From CAUTXO01 sp963542625 (GTDB lineage Bacteria > Campylobacterota > Campylobacteria > Campylobacterales > SZUA-545): 64,000 nt of DNA. The stretch spans positions 11,801 through 75,800 of the forward strand of contig CAUTXO010000002.1 in NCBI GenBank assembly GCA_963542625.1. Direction: 5' to 3'. Positions 1 through 7,031 of the stretch are shown here, in pieces (the stretch's first letter is position 1; each line of letters begins with the position of its first letter). Under the pieces are notes generated by a model. It made no database searches. It had not been told where the DNA came from and saw only the letters and a program-made list of their open reading frames with translations. The translations under genes and the position numbers were made by a program.

Positions 1-89
1 TTGATTTTCTTCCATTATTTCCCTAAAAAAAGTGAGTTTTTAAATTAGAGCGGCAAATTATAACTAATATTTCTTAAGCCCTAAACCCT

Positions 90-95
90 TATAAT
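90..95 (+). promoter_or_regulatory. -10 promoter element TATAAT
   Basis: A consensus TATAAT lies 30 bases upstream of the ATG at 126 in an AT-rich leader. It fits a sigma-70-type promoter for the DUF4149 gene. No clear -35 box is visible, which is common in Campylobacterales promoters. Confidence 0.6.
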
Positions 96-125
96 TGGCG
101 GTTTTTTTCAAAAAGGCTAGCCAAA

Positions 126-602
126 ATGAGTAAAAAATTCCTGTTTTTTTATCTGCTTTTGTTGGGTGTTGCAATCGGCGTTGAAGTAGCGCTTGGCGCA
201 CTCACCGCGCCCGTTATTTTCTTTGATGAAAAGATTTTGCCGCAAGACGTGCTCACACACTTTCAAAGCGGGCAGCTAATGACGGTAATATTTTTGCGCT
301 ACTCTTACGCGCTAGCTTTTGTGCTGCTTGTCATCGCCGCGGCTGAGATCTGGCAGATCCTTACAAAACAAACGACCAAACTAAGCGTGGCGTTTGCCGC
401 GCTAAACTTAACCTTTGGCGCAGCGTTTATTTATTTTGCAAGGCTCATCGCTGGCATTCAAAGCAAGGGCGAGGCCTTTACGGCAACGGATCACTTCGCG
501 TTTTTGCATAGGCTAAGCGAGCTGGATATGAAGCTCTTAATGCTCGCGCAACTTGCCCTGCTTGCCGCCAAATTTATCCATATACCAATAAAAGGCAAAT
601 AA
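126..602 (+). CDS. DUF4149-type integral membrane protein
   Basis: A 158-residue hydrophobic protein with about four membrane spans: an N-terminal helix at residues 5-25, then segments near 50-75, 80-108 and 135-152. The N-terminal half (short charged start, long helix, Pro-Val-Ile-Phe-Phe and a later GQLM) resembles the DUF4149/TMEM205-like family found as single copies in Campylobacter genomes. Function is unknown. The ATG at 126 sits behind a TATAAT box; the ribosome site is weak. Its last 66 bases overlap the 3' end of the convergent Nudix gene, so the two transcripts are antisense to each other at their ends. The family call is from sequence character only. Confidence 0.72.
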   Translation: MSKKFLFFYLLLLGVAIGVEVALGALTAPVIFFDEKILPQDVLTHFQSGQLMTVIFLRYSYALAFVLLVIAAAEIWQILTKQTTKLSVAFAALNLTFGAAFIYFARLIAGIQSKGEAFTATDHFAFLHRLSELDMKLLMLAQLALLAAKFIHIPIKGK

Positions 603-1115
603 AATTCCCGTTGTTTTTGGCTTTTGCTCGTCAAAAATAAACTCGTTTATTTCGTCAAAACCTACGCGGACAATCTCGATTTCTTCCGTATCCACGCCGC
701 CGCCCTTGCCCTTTTTTTGCGCGTCGCTCACGTGCGCAAAAAACAAAGTCTGGCGGCTAGACGCAAAGCCCACGCTCGTGTAAAAAGACACGATTTTCTC
801 CACGCTATCCACAGCGTAACCCGTTTCTTCATACACTTCTTCAATGGCGATTTGCTCTAGCGTTTTGTCCTTATCGACAATCCCCGCGCAAAGCTCGTAA
901 GTAAAGCCGTCTGAGTGCTTCAAAAACACAGCCGGGCGGAACTGCTTGACTAAAACAAACTCCCTACGCACCGGGTCTGCTAGCAGCACGGCAACACTAT
1001 CGTGCACTTCCACAAGCTCCCAGCTTTTATTCACGCCGCTTTGCTCGTAGCGCATCAAAACCGGTTTGACGAACTTAGGATTTACTAGCTTGCTAAACGT
1101 AACGTCGCGTATCAT
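537..1115 (-). CDS. Nudix hydrolase, ADP-ribose/nucleotide-sugar pyrophosphatase type
   Basis: A 192-residue protein of the ADP-ribose or UDP-sugar diphosphatase branch of Nudix enzymes, which cleave nucleoside diphosphates linked to another group. The Nudix box runs from the Gly of 'LCAGIVD' to 'EEVYEETGY'. The usual REUxEE core reads EEVYEE, so the first Arg is replaced by Glu while the metal-binding Glu residues remain. The FTYELCAG stretch before the box and the SVGFASSRQTLFFA stretch after it are typical of this branch. The gene is convergent with, and overlaps by 66 bases, the DUF4149 gene. The start is an ATG followed by IRDVTF. The exact substrate cannot be told from sequence. Confidence 0.85.
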   Translation of the reverse strand: MIRDVTFSKLVNPKFVKPVLMRYEQSGVNKSWELVEVHDSVAVLLADPVRREFVLVKQFRPAVFLKHSDGFTYELCAGIVDKDKTLEQIAIEEVYEETGYAVDSVEKIVSFYTSVGFASSRQTLFFAHVSDAQKKGKGGGVDTEEIEIVRVGFDEINEFIFDEQKPKTTGILFAFYWYMDKFGGKQGKLREH

Positions 1116-1221
1116 TTAAAAACCTTTTAATGTAATTTGTTTTGCGCGCTTTAAGATCTAGCGCCCAAAATCCGCGCAAGATCTTGCACGGATCCAAGCG
1201 CCGCCTTAGATCTTGACAGTC

Positions 1222-1962
1222 TTACCCGCCACGCTTGCTTGTTAAATTTTCTAGTGCAAGTCTTTCTATTTGCGCGCCCTTATCCAAAAAGAAAAAGTGA
1301 TCGCCCTCTAGCGCAAAAAACTTCGAGCCGTCAATGAGCGCGTGGATTTTCTCCCCGCTTGCTAGGTGCGTCGCGCTGTCATCTTTGCCCCAAAAAATGA
1401 GCGCTCTCCGCCCCGCACCACGCGCGGCAAACTTGGTGCTAAAGTCCTCATTCACAACGTTTTTAAAGGTTTCATACATATTTTGGCTTATATTTTTTGC
1501 GTCGCGGCTGGTAAAAAATTCGCGAATTTTTCGCGCACCAAGGGGTTTTAAGAGCTTAAAAATCGCGATTTTTGCGCGCACGGCAAGGGGCTTTTTCTCT
1601 AAGATCCCAGCGCTAGAAAGCAGCACAAGCACCGGCGGATCTAGTAGCAGCGCCACTTTGCCGCCAAAGGAATGCCCCACCGCCATAAACACATTCACGC
1701 CAAGATTTTGCAAAAAAGCCCTAACAATCGCCGCGTAATCGTGCGTGGTAAGGCTTAGCTCGTTGCTTGAATTGCCAAAGCCGGGCAGATCCAAATAAAT
1801 GTGCGCGTAATCCTTAAAATACGCGCCAAAGGCTGTTTTCATCAGGGTTTTTTGCGCGCCCCAACCGTGCAAAAACAAGATGTTTTTTTTCATATTTTGA
1901 TTTAACATCTCATAAGATAGCAAAAAACGCGCATTTTTGTAAAAAATTTCTTTTTGTGCCAA
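1222..1962 (-). CDS. Alpha/beta-fold hydrolase
   Basis: A 246-residue single-domain alpha/beta hydrolase. The oxyanion-side motif LFLHGWG is near residue 30, the nucleophile elbow GHSFGG near residue 98, an acidic residue in WGKDD near 192 and the His in GDHFFF near 222, so the Ser-Asp-His triad looks complete. There is no signal peptide, so it should be cytoplasmic. Similar hydrolases of unknown substrate are common in Campylobacter. The start used is TTG at 1962; a later in-frame ATG (MLNQNMKKN, 1908) is possible. Its 5' end overlaps the divergent region in front of the small gene at 2022. Confidence 0.8.
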   Translation of the reverse strand: MAQKEIFYKNARFLLSYEMLNQNMKKNILFLHGWGAQKTLMKTAFGAYFKDYAHIYLDLPGFGNSSNELSLTTHDYAAIVRAFLQNLGVNVFMAVGHSFGGKVALLLDPPVLVLLSSAGILEKKPLAVRAKIAIFKLLKPLGARKIREFFTSRDAKNISQNMYETFKNVVNEDFSTKFAARGAGRRALIFWGKDDSATHLASGEKIHALIDGSKFFALEGDHFFFLDKGAQIERLALENLTSKRGG

Positions 1963-2021
1963 GCGAGATCTTTGGATTAAATTTTGCTATGAATTTTACA
2001 AAAAACCGACTAAGGCAAACA

Positions 2022-2279
2022 ATGCAGAGCGATGAATTCGAGAGCCTAAAACAGCGGCACAAGGCGAATTTAAAGGACTTTTACGCAGAAATCACAGGCT
2101 ACACGAACGACCTAATTAGGCTTGCGCACCTAAAGGAGCTAAGCAAGCCGGAATTAAGGGCAATGCTTGCCAACATCGCTGCGATTGAGGAGATGAAAAA
2201 GGTTTTTCAAGCGCAAATTGTCATCAAAAAATCCCGCAAGCACGCAGCAATCAGGCTAAAAGCTAGGCAAAGATCTTAA
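2022..2279 (+). CDS. Small charged hypothetical protein
   Basis: An 85-residue protein rich in Lys, Arg, Glu and Ala, predicted largely helical, with no membrane segment. I chose the ATG at 2022 because TAAGG at 2011-2015 is well spaced upstream of it. In-frame upstream starts (GTG 1956, ATG 1989) have poorer ribosome sites and would overlap the divergent hydrolase start. The last codons are Arg-Ser-stop written by AGATCTTAA, so an RGATCY element supplies the 3' end. I do not recognise the family. It is probably a real gene, because its composition is protein-like and no other gene uses the space. Confidence 0.5.
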   Translation: MQSDEFESLKQRHKANLKDFYAEITGYTNDLIRLAHLKELSKPELRAMLANIAAIEEMKKVFQAQIVIKKSRKHAAIRLKARQRS

Positions 2280-2334
2280 GCGCAAGCCGCCAAGATCTGT
2301 GAGATCTTAAGCCTAGATCTAAGATCTTGCCGCC

Positions 2335-3181
2335 CTATCTATAAATTCTAATTCTCTTTGTTTCGCCGTTTCTTATAACGGTAGCAGTGCAATAGCCGTT
2401 ATCGTGGCAAGCAGGGCTTAATCTGTGAAAATCTTGACTGTTTTTGACGGGCACGCCGTTAAGTTCGGTAATCACATCGCCAACAAGCAAGTCGGAATTA
2501 TAAGCTGGTGTGTCGTCGTAAATTACCCCTACCTTAACGCCTGGTGAACCGATGTCAATTCTTTCTTCACGCGTTAAGTCATTACCCCAAATGCCAATCG
2601 GCAAGCTAAGCACGTCAAAACTTATAAAAAAATACGCGAGATGATCGTATCTCTTGATGGTGTAGGAATACGGAATGGCCTTAGTGGTTGAAGTTGTTGC
2701 AGTGCCTGTGTAGTTGTATGTGTTGAAGCTGTTTGTGGTAACCGAGCCGCTGTATGTAGTCGTTTCTTTAGTTGGCACATAAAGCGTGGAATTCACCGTC
2801 CGCGAACTTTCAAATATAGGTTCGGCTACCAAAACAAGCGTTGCGCCCAATAGCTTTGCAACCTTAATGGCATTTTTAGGCGCTTCATACCGACCGTTAA
2901 AAGAAGAGTAGCCAATAGGCATAAAGCCCTTTCTCAAGGCTTTTTGGAAGTCTGCGTCGATGTTGCTTGAGACAACGAACATCGGTTCTGCGCCCTTTGC
3001 CAAAAACGTGAAACGTTCGTTTTTCTTTAGATCTTCAAACTGCTGGCGGTCAAGGTTTGATTTGTAAAACTCACGGTATCCAGACGAGCAACCGCTTATA
3101 GTAAAAATAAGTGCGCCAAGCAAAAGGCTAGCTAAATATCGCCCCCCCCCCAACCGTATTTTTTAGATATGAAAACTTCAT
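2335..3181 (-). CDS. Phase-variable PDZ-domain lipoprotein (tract OFF as sequenced)
   Basis: An exported lipoprotein with a C-terminal PDZ domain (about the last 90 residues, around GVIYDDTPAYNSDLLVGDVI). The middle is Ser/Thr/Tyr-rich. A good ATG at 3181 with an AAAGGA ribosome site opens a signal sequence, but ten G's at 3151-3142 then shift the frame to a TAG at 3130. With nine G's, that ATG reads through MKFSYLKNTVGGGRYLASLL into a normal lipobox, FTISGCS. The uninterrupted reading frame as sequenced starts only at TTG 3153, inside the tract, giving 272 residues. I therefore read it as a contingency gene captured OFF. Assembly error in the homopolymer is the main alternative. The role is unknown; PDZ lipoproteins often bind other envelope proteins. 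Confidence 0.75.
3142..3151. repeat. Homopolymer C10/G10 tract
   Basis: Ten C's on the + strand, which are ten G's in the sense of the PDZ lipoprotein gene, lie within its signal-peptide codons. Tract slippage by -1 or +2 restores the frame from the ATG at 3181. Long poly-G tracts are the classic phase-variation substrate in Campylobacter. Confidence 0.85.
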
Positions 3182-3325
3182 TGCAATCCTTTAAAATGTG
3201 AAATTATAATACGCAAATGCTGGAAAACAAGGCAGATGACTTTTGGATCTAAGATCTTGCCAGCAGGCATTCATAAAGTCTGGGCTTAGAAATTCACTCT
3301 AAAATCGCTAGATCTAAGCCAAAGA

Positions 3326-4777
3326 TTACCCCACAAGGCTAATCCACGCGTAGGTTACAAGCGGCCCGGTAAGTCCTGTGAGAATACCTATTTTTACAAG
3401 ATCTTTGCCTTCTAGCTTGCCCGTTGAAAAAACAAGCGCGTTTGGCGGAGTGGAGATTGGCAAAAGCATTGCAAAAGAGGAGCTTATCGCCACTGTGATG
3501 ACGGCGCTTACGTGGTTTGCGCCCTCAAAAGACGCGGCAAGCGCAATCACAAGCGGCAAAATGATATTAGACGCGGCGGTATGGCTCATAAAGTTTGAAA
3601 TAATCAGCACCACGTAAGCAAAGAGCAAAACAAGAAAAACCGTGCTTGCGCCGTCTGTGTGAAAGAGATTTGCAAACCATACGGCAAGCCCGCTTTTTGA
3701 AACAGCAAGCCCCAAAGAAAGCCCGCCGACGATTAAAATAATCACGTCCCAGCGCAGCGTGGCGATGTCGTCGGCGTCTAGGATCCTAAACATCGTAAAG
3801 GCAACGACGGGCAAGAGGGAAACAACCGTCGTCGGGATATTATGAAAGGCGTTTGTCATCCAAAGCGAAATAGTCAGCACAAAAATCACAACGGTGATGA
3901 TTTTTTTCCAGCTTGGAATGGTCGGGATCTTAGTGAATTTGGTCGTAGAATCGTCGTAGTGGTCGATGTTTTCCACTTCCTTTAGATCTATGTTTTTGCC
4001 GCTTGATGGATAAAATTTTATGATGTAAAAATACAGCAGCGTAGCCATAGCAACAGCTGGCGCTAGCGCGTAATACATCCACATCAAGAAATTTGGCGCG
4101 CGCGCTTCTAGCAAACCGACCGCAATGGCGTTAGGCGGCGTGCCAATGATTGTGCCTATCCCGCCTAAGTTTGCGCCTACCACCACCGCAAGCAAAACGG
4201 ATTTTACAAAATTAACATCGCTGGCGTTTTTTTGTAGCAGCGGGATTATTATGGTAAGCATCATTGCCGTCGTGGCGGTGTTTGAAATAAACATAGAAAA
4301 AACAAAAGTTATCAGCAAAAAGCCCGTTACGATGTTTTTGGGCTTAGATCCAAAGATAAAAATGACCTTTTTTGCAAGCCAAAAGTCAAGCTTTGTTTTA
4401 GACGCCGCCGCCGCCATAATAAACCCGGCAAAAAACAAGAACACAAGCGGGTTTGACCAAGGTTTTAGGTAATATTCCCAGTCAGCGCTTGGGTCTTTAA
4501 AATCAAAGCCGTTAAAGCCAAGCAAGACAATATTTAGCGCGATAACCAAAAGCGAAACAGCAAACGCCGGGATTGCTTCACTTATCCAAAGCCCCGCCGC
4601 AAAAAGCAAGACAAAAAGCGTGAGCCTAGCCTCGTGCGCTAAATTCGCATACTCTGGTATAAACGCCGCAATCGCCGCCAAAGCAAGGCTGGCAAAAAAC
4701 TTCAAAAAAGATGTATCCAGTCGCTCTTTAAAAGATTTATCTATTAGTTGCCTAATTCGTCTCCTTGTATCTAGCAA
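3326..4777 (-). CDS. DASS/SLC13 family sodium:dicarboxylate-type symporter
   Basis: A 483-residue inner-membrane transporter of the divalent anion:Na+ symporter family (CitT/SdcS/SLC13). Both signature Ser-Asn-Thr-type loops are present: SNTATT near residue 165 and SHTAAS in the C-terminal half, with AIPAFAVSLL early in the protein and TPPNALVFS near the end. It probably imports succinate, fumarate, malate or a related anion. The open frame starts at TTG 4777, overlapping the cyclophilin stop. However, an AAGGAG ribosome site (4766-4761) lies inside it, 4 bases before an in-frame ATT at 4756, so the true start is unsure. It lies downstream of ppiB on the same strand. Substrate cannot be set from sequence. 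Confidence 0.88.
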   Translation of the reverse strand: MLDTRRRIRQLIDKSFKERLDTSFLKFFASLALAAIAAFIPEYANLAHEARLTLFVLLFAAGLWISEAIPAFAVSLLVIALNIVLLGFNGFDFKDPSADWEYYLKPWSNPLVFLFFAGFIMAAAASKTKLDFWLAKKVIFIFGSKPKNIVTGFLLITFVFSMFISNTATTAMMLTIIIPLLQKNASDVNFVKSVLLAVVVGANLGGIGTIIGTPPNAIAVGLLEARAPNFLMWMYYALAPAVAMATLLYFYIIKFYPSSGKNIDLKEVENIDHYDDSTTKFTKIPTIPSWKKIITVVIFVLTISLWMTNAFHNIPTTVVSLLPVVAFTMFRILDADDIATLRWDVIILIVGGLSLGLAVSKSGLAVWFANLFHTDGASTVFLVLLFAYVVLIISNFMSHTAASNIILPLVIALAASFEGANHVSAVITVAISSSFAMLLPISTPPNALVFSTGKLEGKDLVKIGILTGLTGPLVTYAWISLVG

Positions 4778-5256
4778 GCGTCCTCCAAAATAATGGCTTT
4801 TATAAACACCTTTTCAAGCGGTTTGTCTTGCGCGTTTGTTTTGACGCCTTGGATCTTCTCAACTACATCGTAGCCGTCTGTTACTTCGCCAAAAATCGTG
4901 TGATGATTATTTAGCCACGGCGTTTTTGCGGTGGTGATGAAAAACTGGCTACCGTTTGTGTTTGCGCCGGCGTTTGCCATTGCAAGCAAGCCCTTTTTGT
5001 CAAACAGCAGCTCATCGCTAAACTCGTCTTCAAACGGCTTGCCCCAGATTGAGCTCCCGCCCCTACCGGTGCCGGTTGGGTCGCCGCCTTGGATCATAAA
5101 ATCTTTTATCACACGATGAAAAATCACGCCGTTATAGTAGCCGCTTTGCACAAGGCGCGTAAAATTCTCGCAAGCTTTGGGCGCCTTATCCGCAAAAAAA
5201 GAAACCTTTACGTCGCCAAGGTTTGTTTGGATTATCGCGCAATTTGTTTTAGCCAT
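4771..5256 (-). CDS. ppiB: Peptidyl-prolyl cis-trans isomerase, cyclophilin type
   Basis: A 161-residue cytoplasmic cyclophilin that speeds proline isomerisation during folding. Active-site motifs are clear: FHRVIKDFMIQGGDPTGTG with the catalytic Arg, NGSQFFIT, and the WLNNHHTIFGEV stretch in place of the usual W-L-D-x-H. There is no signal peptide. Length is normal for the single-domain bacterial family. ATG at 5256 has an AAAGGA site eight bases upstream. Its stop overlaps the first codons of the DASS transporter, so the two are probably co-transcribed. Confidence 0.95.
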   Translation of the reverse strand: MAKTNCAIIQTNLGDVKVSFFADKAPKACENFTRLVQSGYYNGVIFHRVIKDFMIQGGDPTGTGRGGSSIWGKPFEDEFSDELLFDKKGLLAMANAGANTNGSQFFITTAKTPWLNNHHTIFGEVTDGYDVVEKIQGVKTNAQDKPLEKVFIKAIILEDAC

Positions 5257-5321
5257 TTTATTCCTTTACAAATTGGTATCATAACAAAAACATTTTTTTA
5301 AAAAACCTTTAGGAGCGCAAA

Positions 5322-5726
5322 ATGACGCAGGATTTTTCAGAAATCGTCTTTTTAAAAGCCGGCGGCACAGCCGTTCAAGCGCGCGCGGATATTCCAGCGG
5401 GCGCTAAAGAGCTTGCACTGATTTTTAGCGATGAAAATTCCACGCGCAATTCAAAGCACCTAACGCGCCTTGCAAACGCACTGTTTGAAAGGGGCACGGG
5501 CAGTTTGATTGTGGATATTTTGGACGAAGTTGAGATGTGCGAGCTAGAAATCGTGCAAAACAAGGCGTTTTTGCAAGCGCGCGTGCGGACAATTGCGCAA
5601 GAAATCAAGGCGCACAAGATCTTTGGCACGCTCTTTCATCTTGTGTATTGCGGCGATGATTACAAACAAACGCTTTATTCAAACGGCTTTACTAGCTTTA
5701 TAGATCTTAGCGGGCAAAGGATTTGA
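5322..5726 (+). CDS. Hypothetical protein resembling the N-terminal half of a dienelactone-hydrolase-like fold
   Basis: A 134-residue soluble protein. Residues 25-70 (AGAKELALIFSDENSTRNS, then LANALFERGTGSLIVDIL) follow the pattern of the first strands of the dienelactone-hydrolase-like alpha/beta hydrolases often linked to phosphoribosyltransferase domains. There the stretch reads FAHGSGSSRHSPRN then LLDLL. The His-Gly of the oxyanion loop is Asp-Glu here, and no nucleophile elbow follows, so the protein ends before the catalytic part. It may be a degenerate or non-catalytic relative. The RBS GGAG lies upstream of ATG 5322. It heads a tight run with the 34-residue membrane peptide and tatD. 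Confidence 0.6.
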   Translation: MTQDFSEIVFLKAGGTAVQARADIPAGAKELALIFSDENSTRNSKHLTRLANALFERGTGSLIVDILDEVEMCELEIVQNKAFLQARVRTIAQEIKAHKIFGTLFHLVYCGDDYKQTLYSNGFTSFIDLSGQRI

Positions 5727-5831
5727 ATGAAAATTTTTACGTATGTAAAGATCTTAATCACGCTTGGCTTGCTTGCCTTTGCGGCGTTTAGCGGAAATTT
5801 TTTGGACGTTTTTTCAAAGGTTTTTAGATGA
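5727..5831 (+). CDS. 34-residue single-span membrane peptide
   Basis: A short frame beginning with the ATG directly after the TGA of the upstream gene (5724-5726) and ending in a TGA that overlaps the ATG of tatD (ATGA at 5828-5831). The peptide has a basic start (MKIFTYVK), one hydrophobic helix (ILITLGLLAFAAF) and a short polar tail ending VFSKVFR. Its fit between two stop/start junctions strongly suggests that it is translated and coupled to tatD. No family is recognised. A role in the membrane, or simply in translational coupling, is inference. Confidence 0.6.
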   Translation: MKIFTYVKILITLGLLAFAAFSGNFLDVFSKVFR

Positions 5832-6592
5832 TAATCGACACGCACATTCACCTAAACGACGCGCGCTACGACGAAGATCTTAGCGATGTTTATGCGCGCG
5901 CGGCTTCTAGCGGCGTGGGCGGGTTTATCATTCCCGGCGCGGATCCTAAGGACATAACAAAGGCGGTGCAAATCTCAAACGAGCGCGCGAACACCTTTTT
6001 TGCCGTTGGCGTTCATCCAGATAACGCCAGCGATTTTGACGCCACCCGCGATTTTTTGCACGCTCGCGATGAAAAATGCGTTGCCATCGGCGAATGCGGG
6101 CTGGATTATTTTAGGCTACCAAGTGGTGCCGAAGCGCAAAAAAGGGCGCAAAAGGAGATCTTTAGCGCGCAAATTGAGCTTGCAAAAAGCCTTGATTTGC
6201 CGCTTATTATCCACTCCCGCGCGGCAAATGAGGACACGCACGCAATGCTTGCAAGCGCCCGCGCGCACGGGGTTTTCCATTGTTTTAACGCAAGCCCGCT
6301 GCTGCTAGAGCTAGCCGATGATTTTTACTTTGGCATAGGCGGCGTGCTGACCTTTAAAAACGCCAAAGAGCTGCCGGCTATTTTGCCTAAGATCCCGCTT
6401 GAAAGGATAGTTATTGAAACGGACGGCCCATATCTTAGCCCCGAGCCCTTTCGCGGGCAAAGAAACGAGCCCGCGCGCACGAAAATTGTGGCGCAAAAAA
6501 TCGCCGAGATCTTGGGGCTGGATCTTGAAAAGGTAGAAGAAATTACCACCGCAAACGCCCTGCGATGTTTTCCGCGCGTTAAGATTAGCTAA
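5828..6592 (+). CDS. tatD: TatD family metal-dependent deoxyribonuclease
   Basis: A 254-residue TIM-barrel hydrolase of the TatD/YcfH family. The metal ligands are visible: THIHLND at the start, the Glu in GECGLDY near residue 92, His in IIHSRAANEDT, His in FHCF and the Asp in ETDGPYLSPEP near 203. Family members are 3'-5' DNases or RNases acting in DNA repair and quality control; some annotations call them tRNA-editing hydrolases without support. It overlaps the upstream peptide gene by four bases. A dense RGATCY array begins directly after its stop. Confidence 0.93.
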   Translation: MIIDTHIHLNDARYDEDLSDVYARAASSGVGGFIIPGADPKDITKAVQISNERANTFFAVGVHPDNASDFDATRDFLHARDEKCVAIGECGLDYFRLPSGAEAQKRAQKEIFSAQIELAKSLDLPLIIHSRAANEDTHAMLASARAHGVFHCFNASPLLLELADDFYFGIGGVLTFKNAKELPAILPKIPLERIVIETDGPYLSPEPFRGQRNEPARTKIVAQKIAEILGLDLEKVEEITTANALRCFPRVKIS

Positions 6593-6602
6593 GCGGCGCT
6601 TG

Positions 6603-7031
6603 GATCTTGATGTGCGGATCTTGCCGCACGGCGCAATAGATCTTGGCGCGCGTTGGATCAGTGCTGCGCGCTAGATCTTTGGGCGCACTGGATCCGTGCT
6701 TAGATCTTATGCCTTAGAGCTACGCTGCGTGTTAGATCTTGCACGTTTGGCGCCCCGCTTGCGCTAGATCTTTGGCGGGCTTGGATCTTGCGCGCGCTTA
6801 GATCCTGCCCCCTAGATCTTGTTCGGGATCTTGGTGGCACGCTTAGATCTTGCACGTTAGATCTTTGCGCTTTGGATCCGCACTTGGATCTTGGGGCTTT
6901 AGATCCACGCTGTGCGCCAGATCTTGTAGCGTTCTATCCAGTGCCAAAGATCTTGCACGTTTGGCGCCCCGCTTGCGCTAGATCTTATCGGGCGTTGGAT
7001 CCGTGCTTGGATCTTCAAAGCTGCAAAGATC
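6603..7031. repeat. Intergenic RGATCY array 1
   Basis: Twenty-four GATC sites by my count, 23 of them RGATCY and most AGATCT, between tatD and the glycosyltransferase and running into the latter's 3' end. Successive GATC starts are mostly 12-19 bases apart, with a few gaps of 22-32. Spacers are GC-rich and repetitive (for example TTGGCGCGC). A 39-base block at 6734-6772 recurs identically at 6948-6986, so the array has grown by duplication. No gene is credible here apart from the end of the glycosyltransferase, whose TAG stop is supplied by a repeat. Confidence 0.9.

Noticed and set aside
624..860. Open frame antisense to the Nudix gene
   Set aside because: The Nudix protein has clear family motifs on the other strand; this one is a shadow with no recognisable feature.
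1334..1738. 134-codon frame antisense to the alpha/beta hydrolase
   Set aside because: Its composition is typical of antisense frames, and the hydrolase triad is intact on the minus strand.
6603..7031. CRISPR array
   Set aside because: Units are 6-8-base palindromes with 6-26-base spacers that are similar to each other. There is no 25-40-base repeat with unique spacers and no cas genes.
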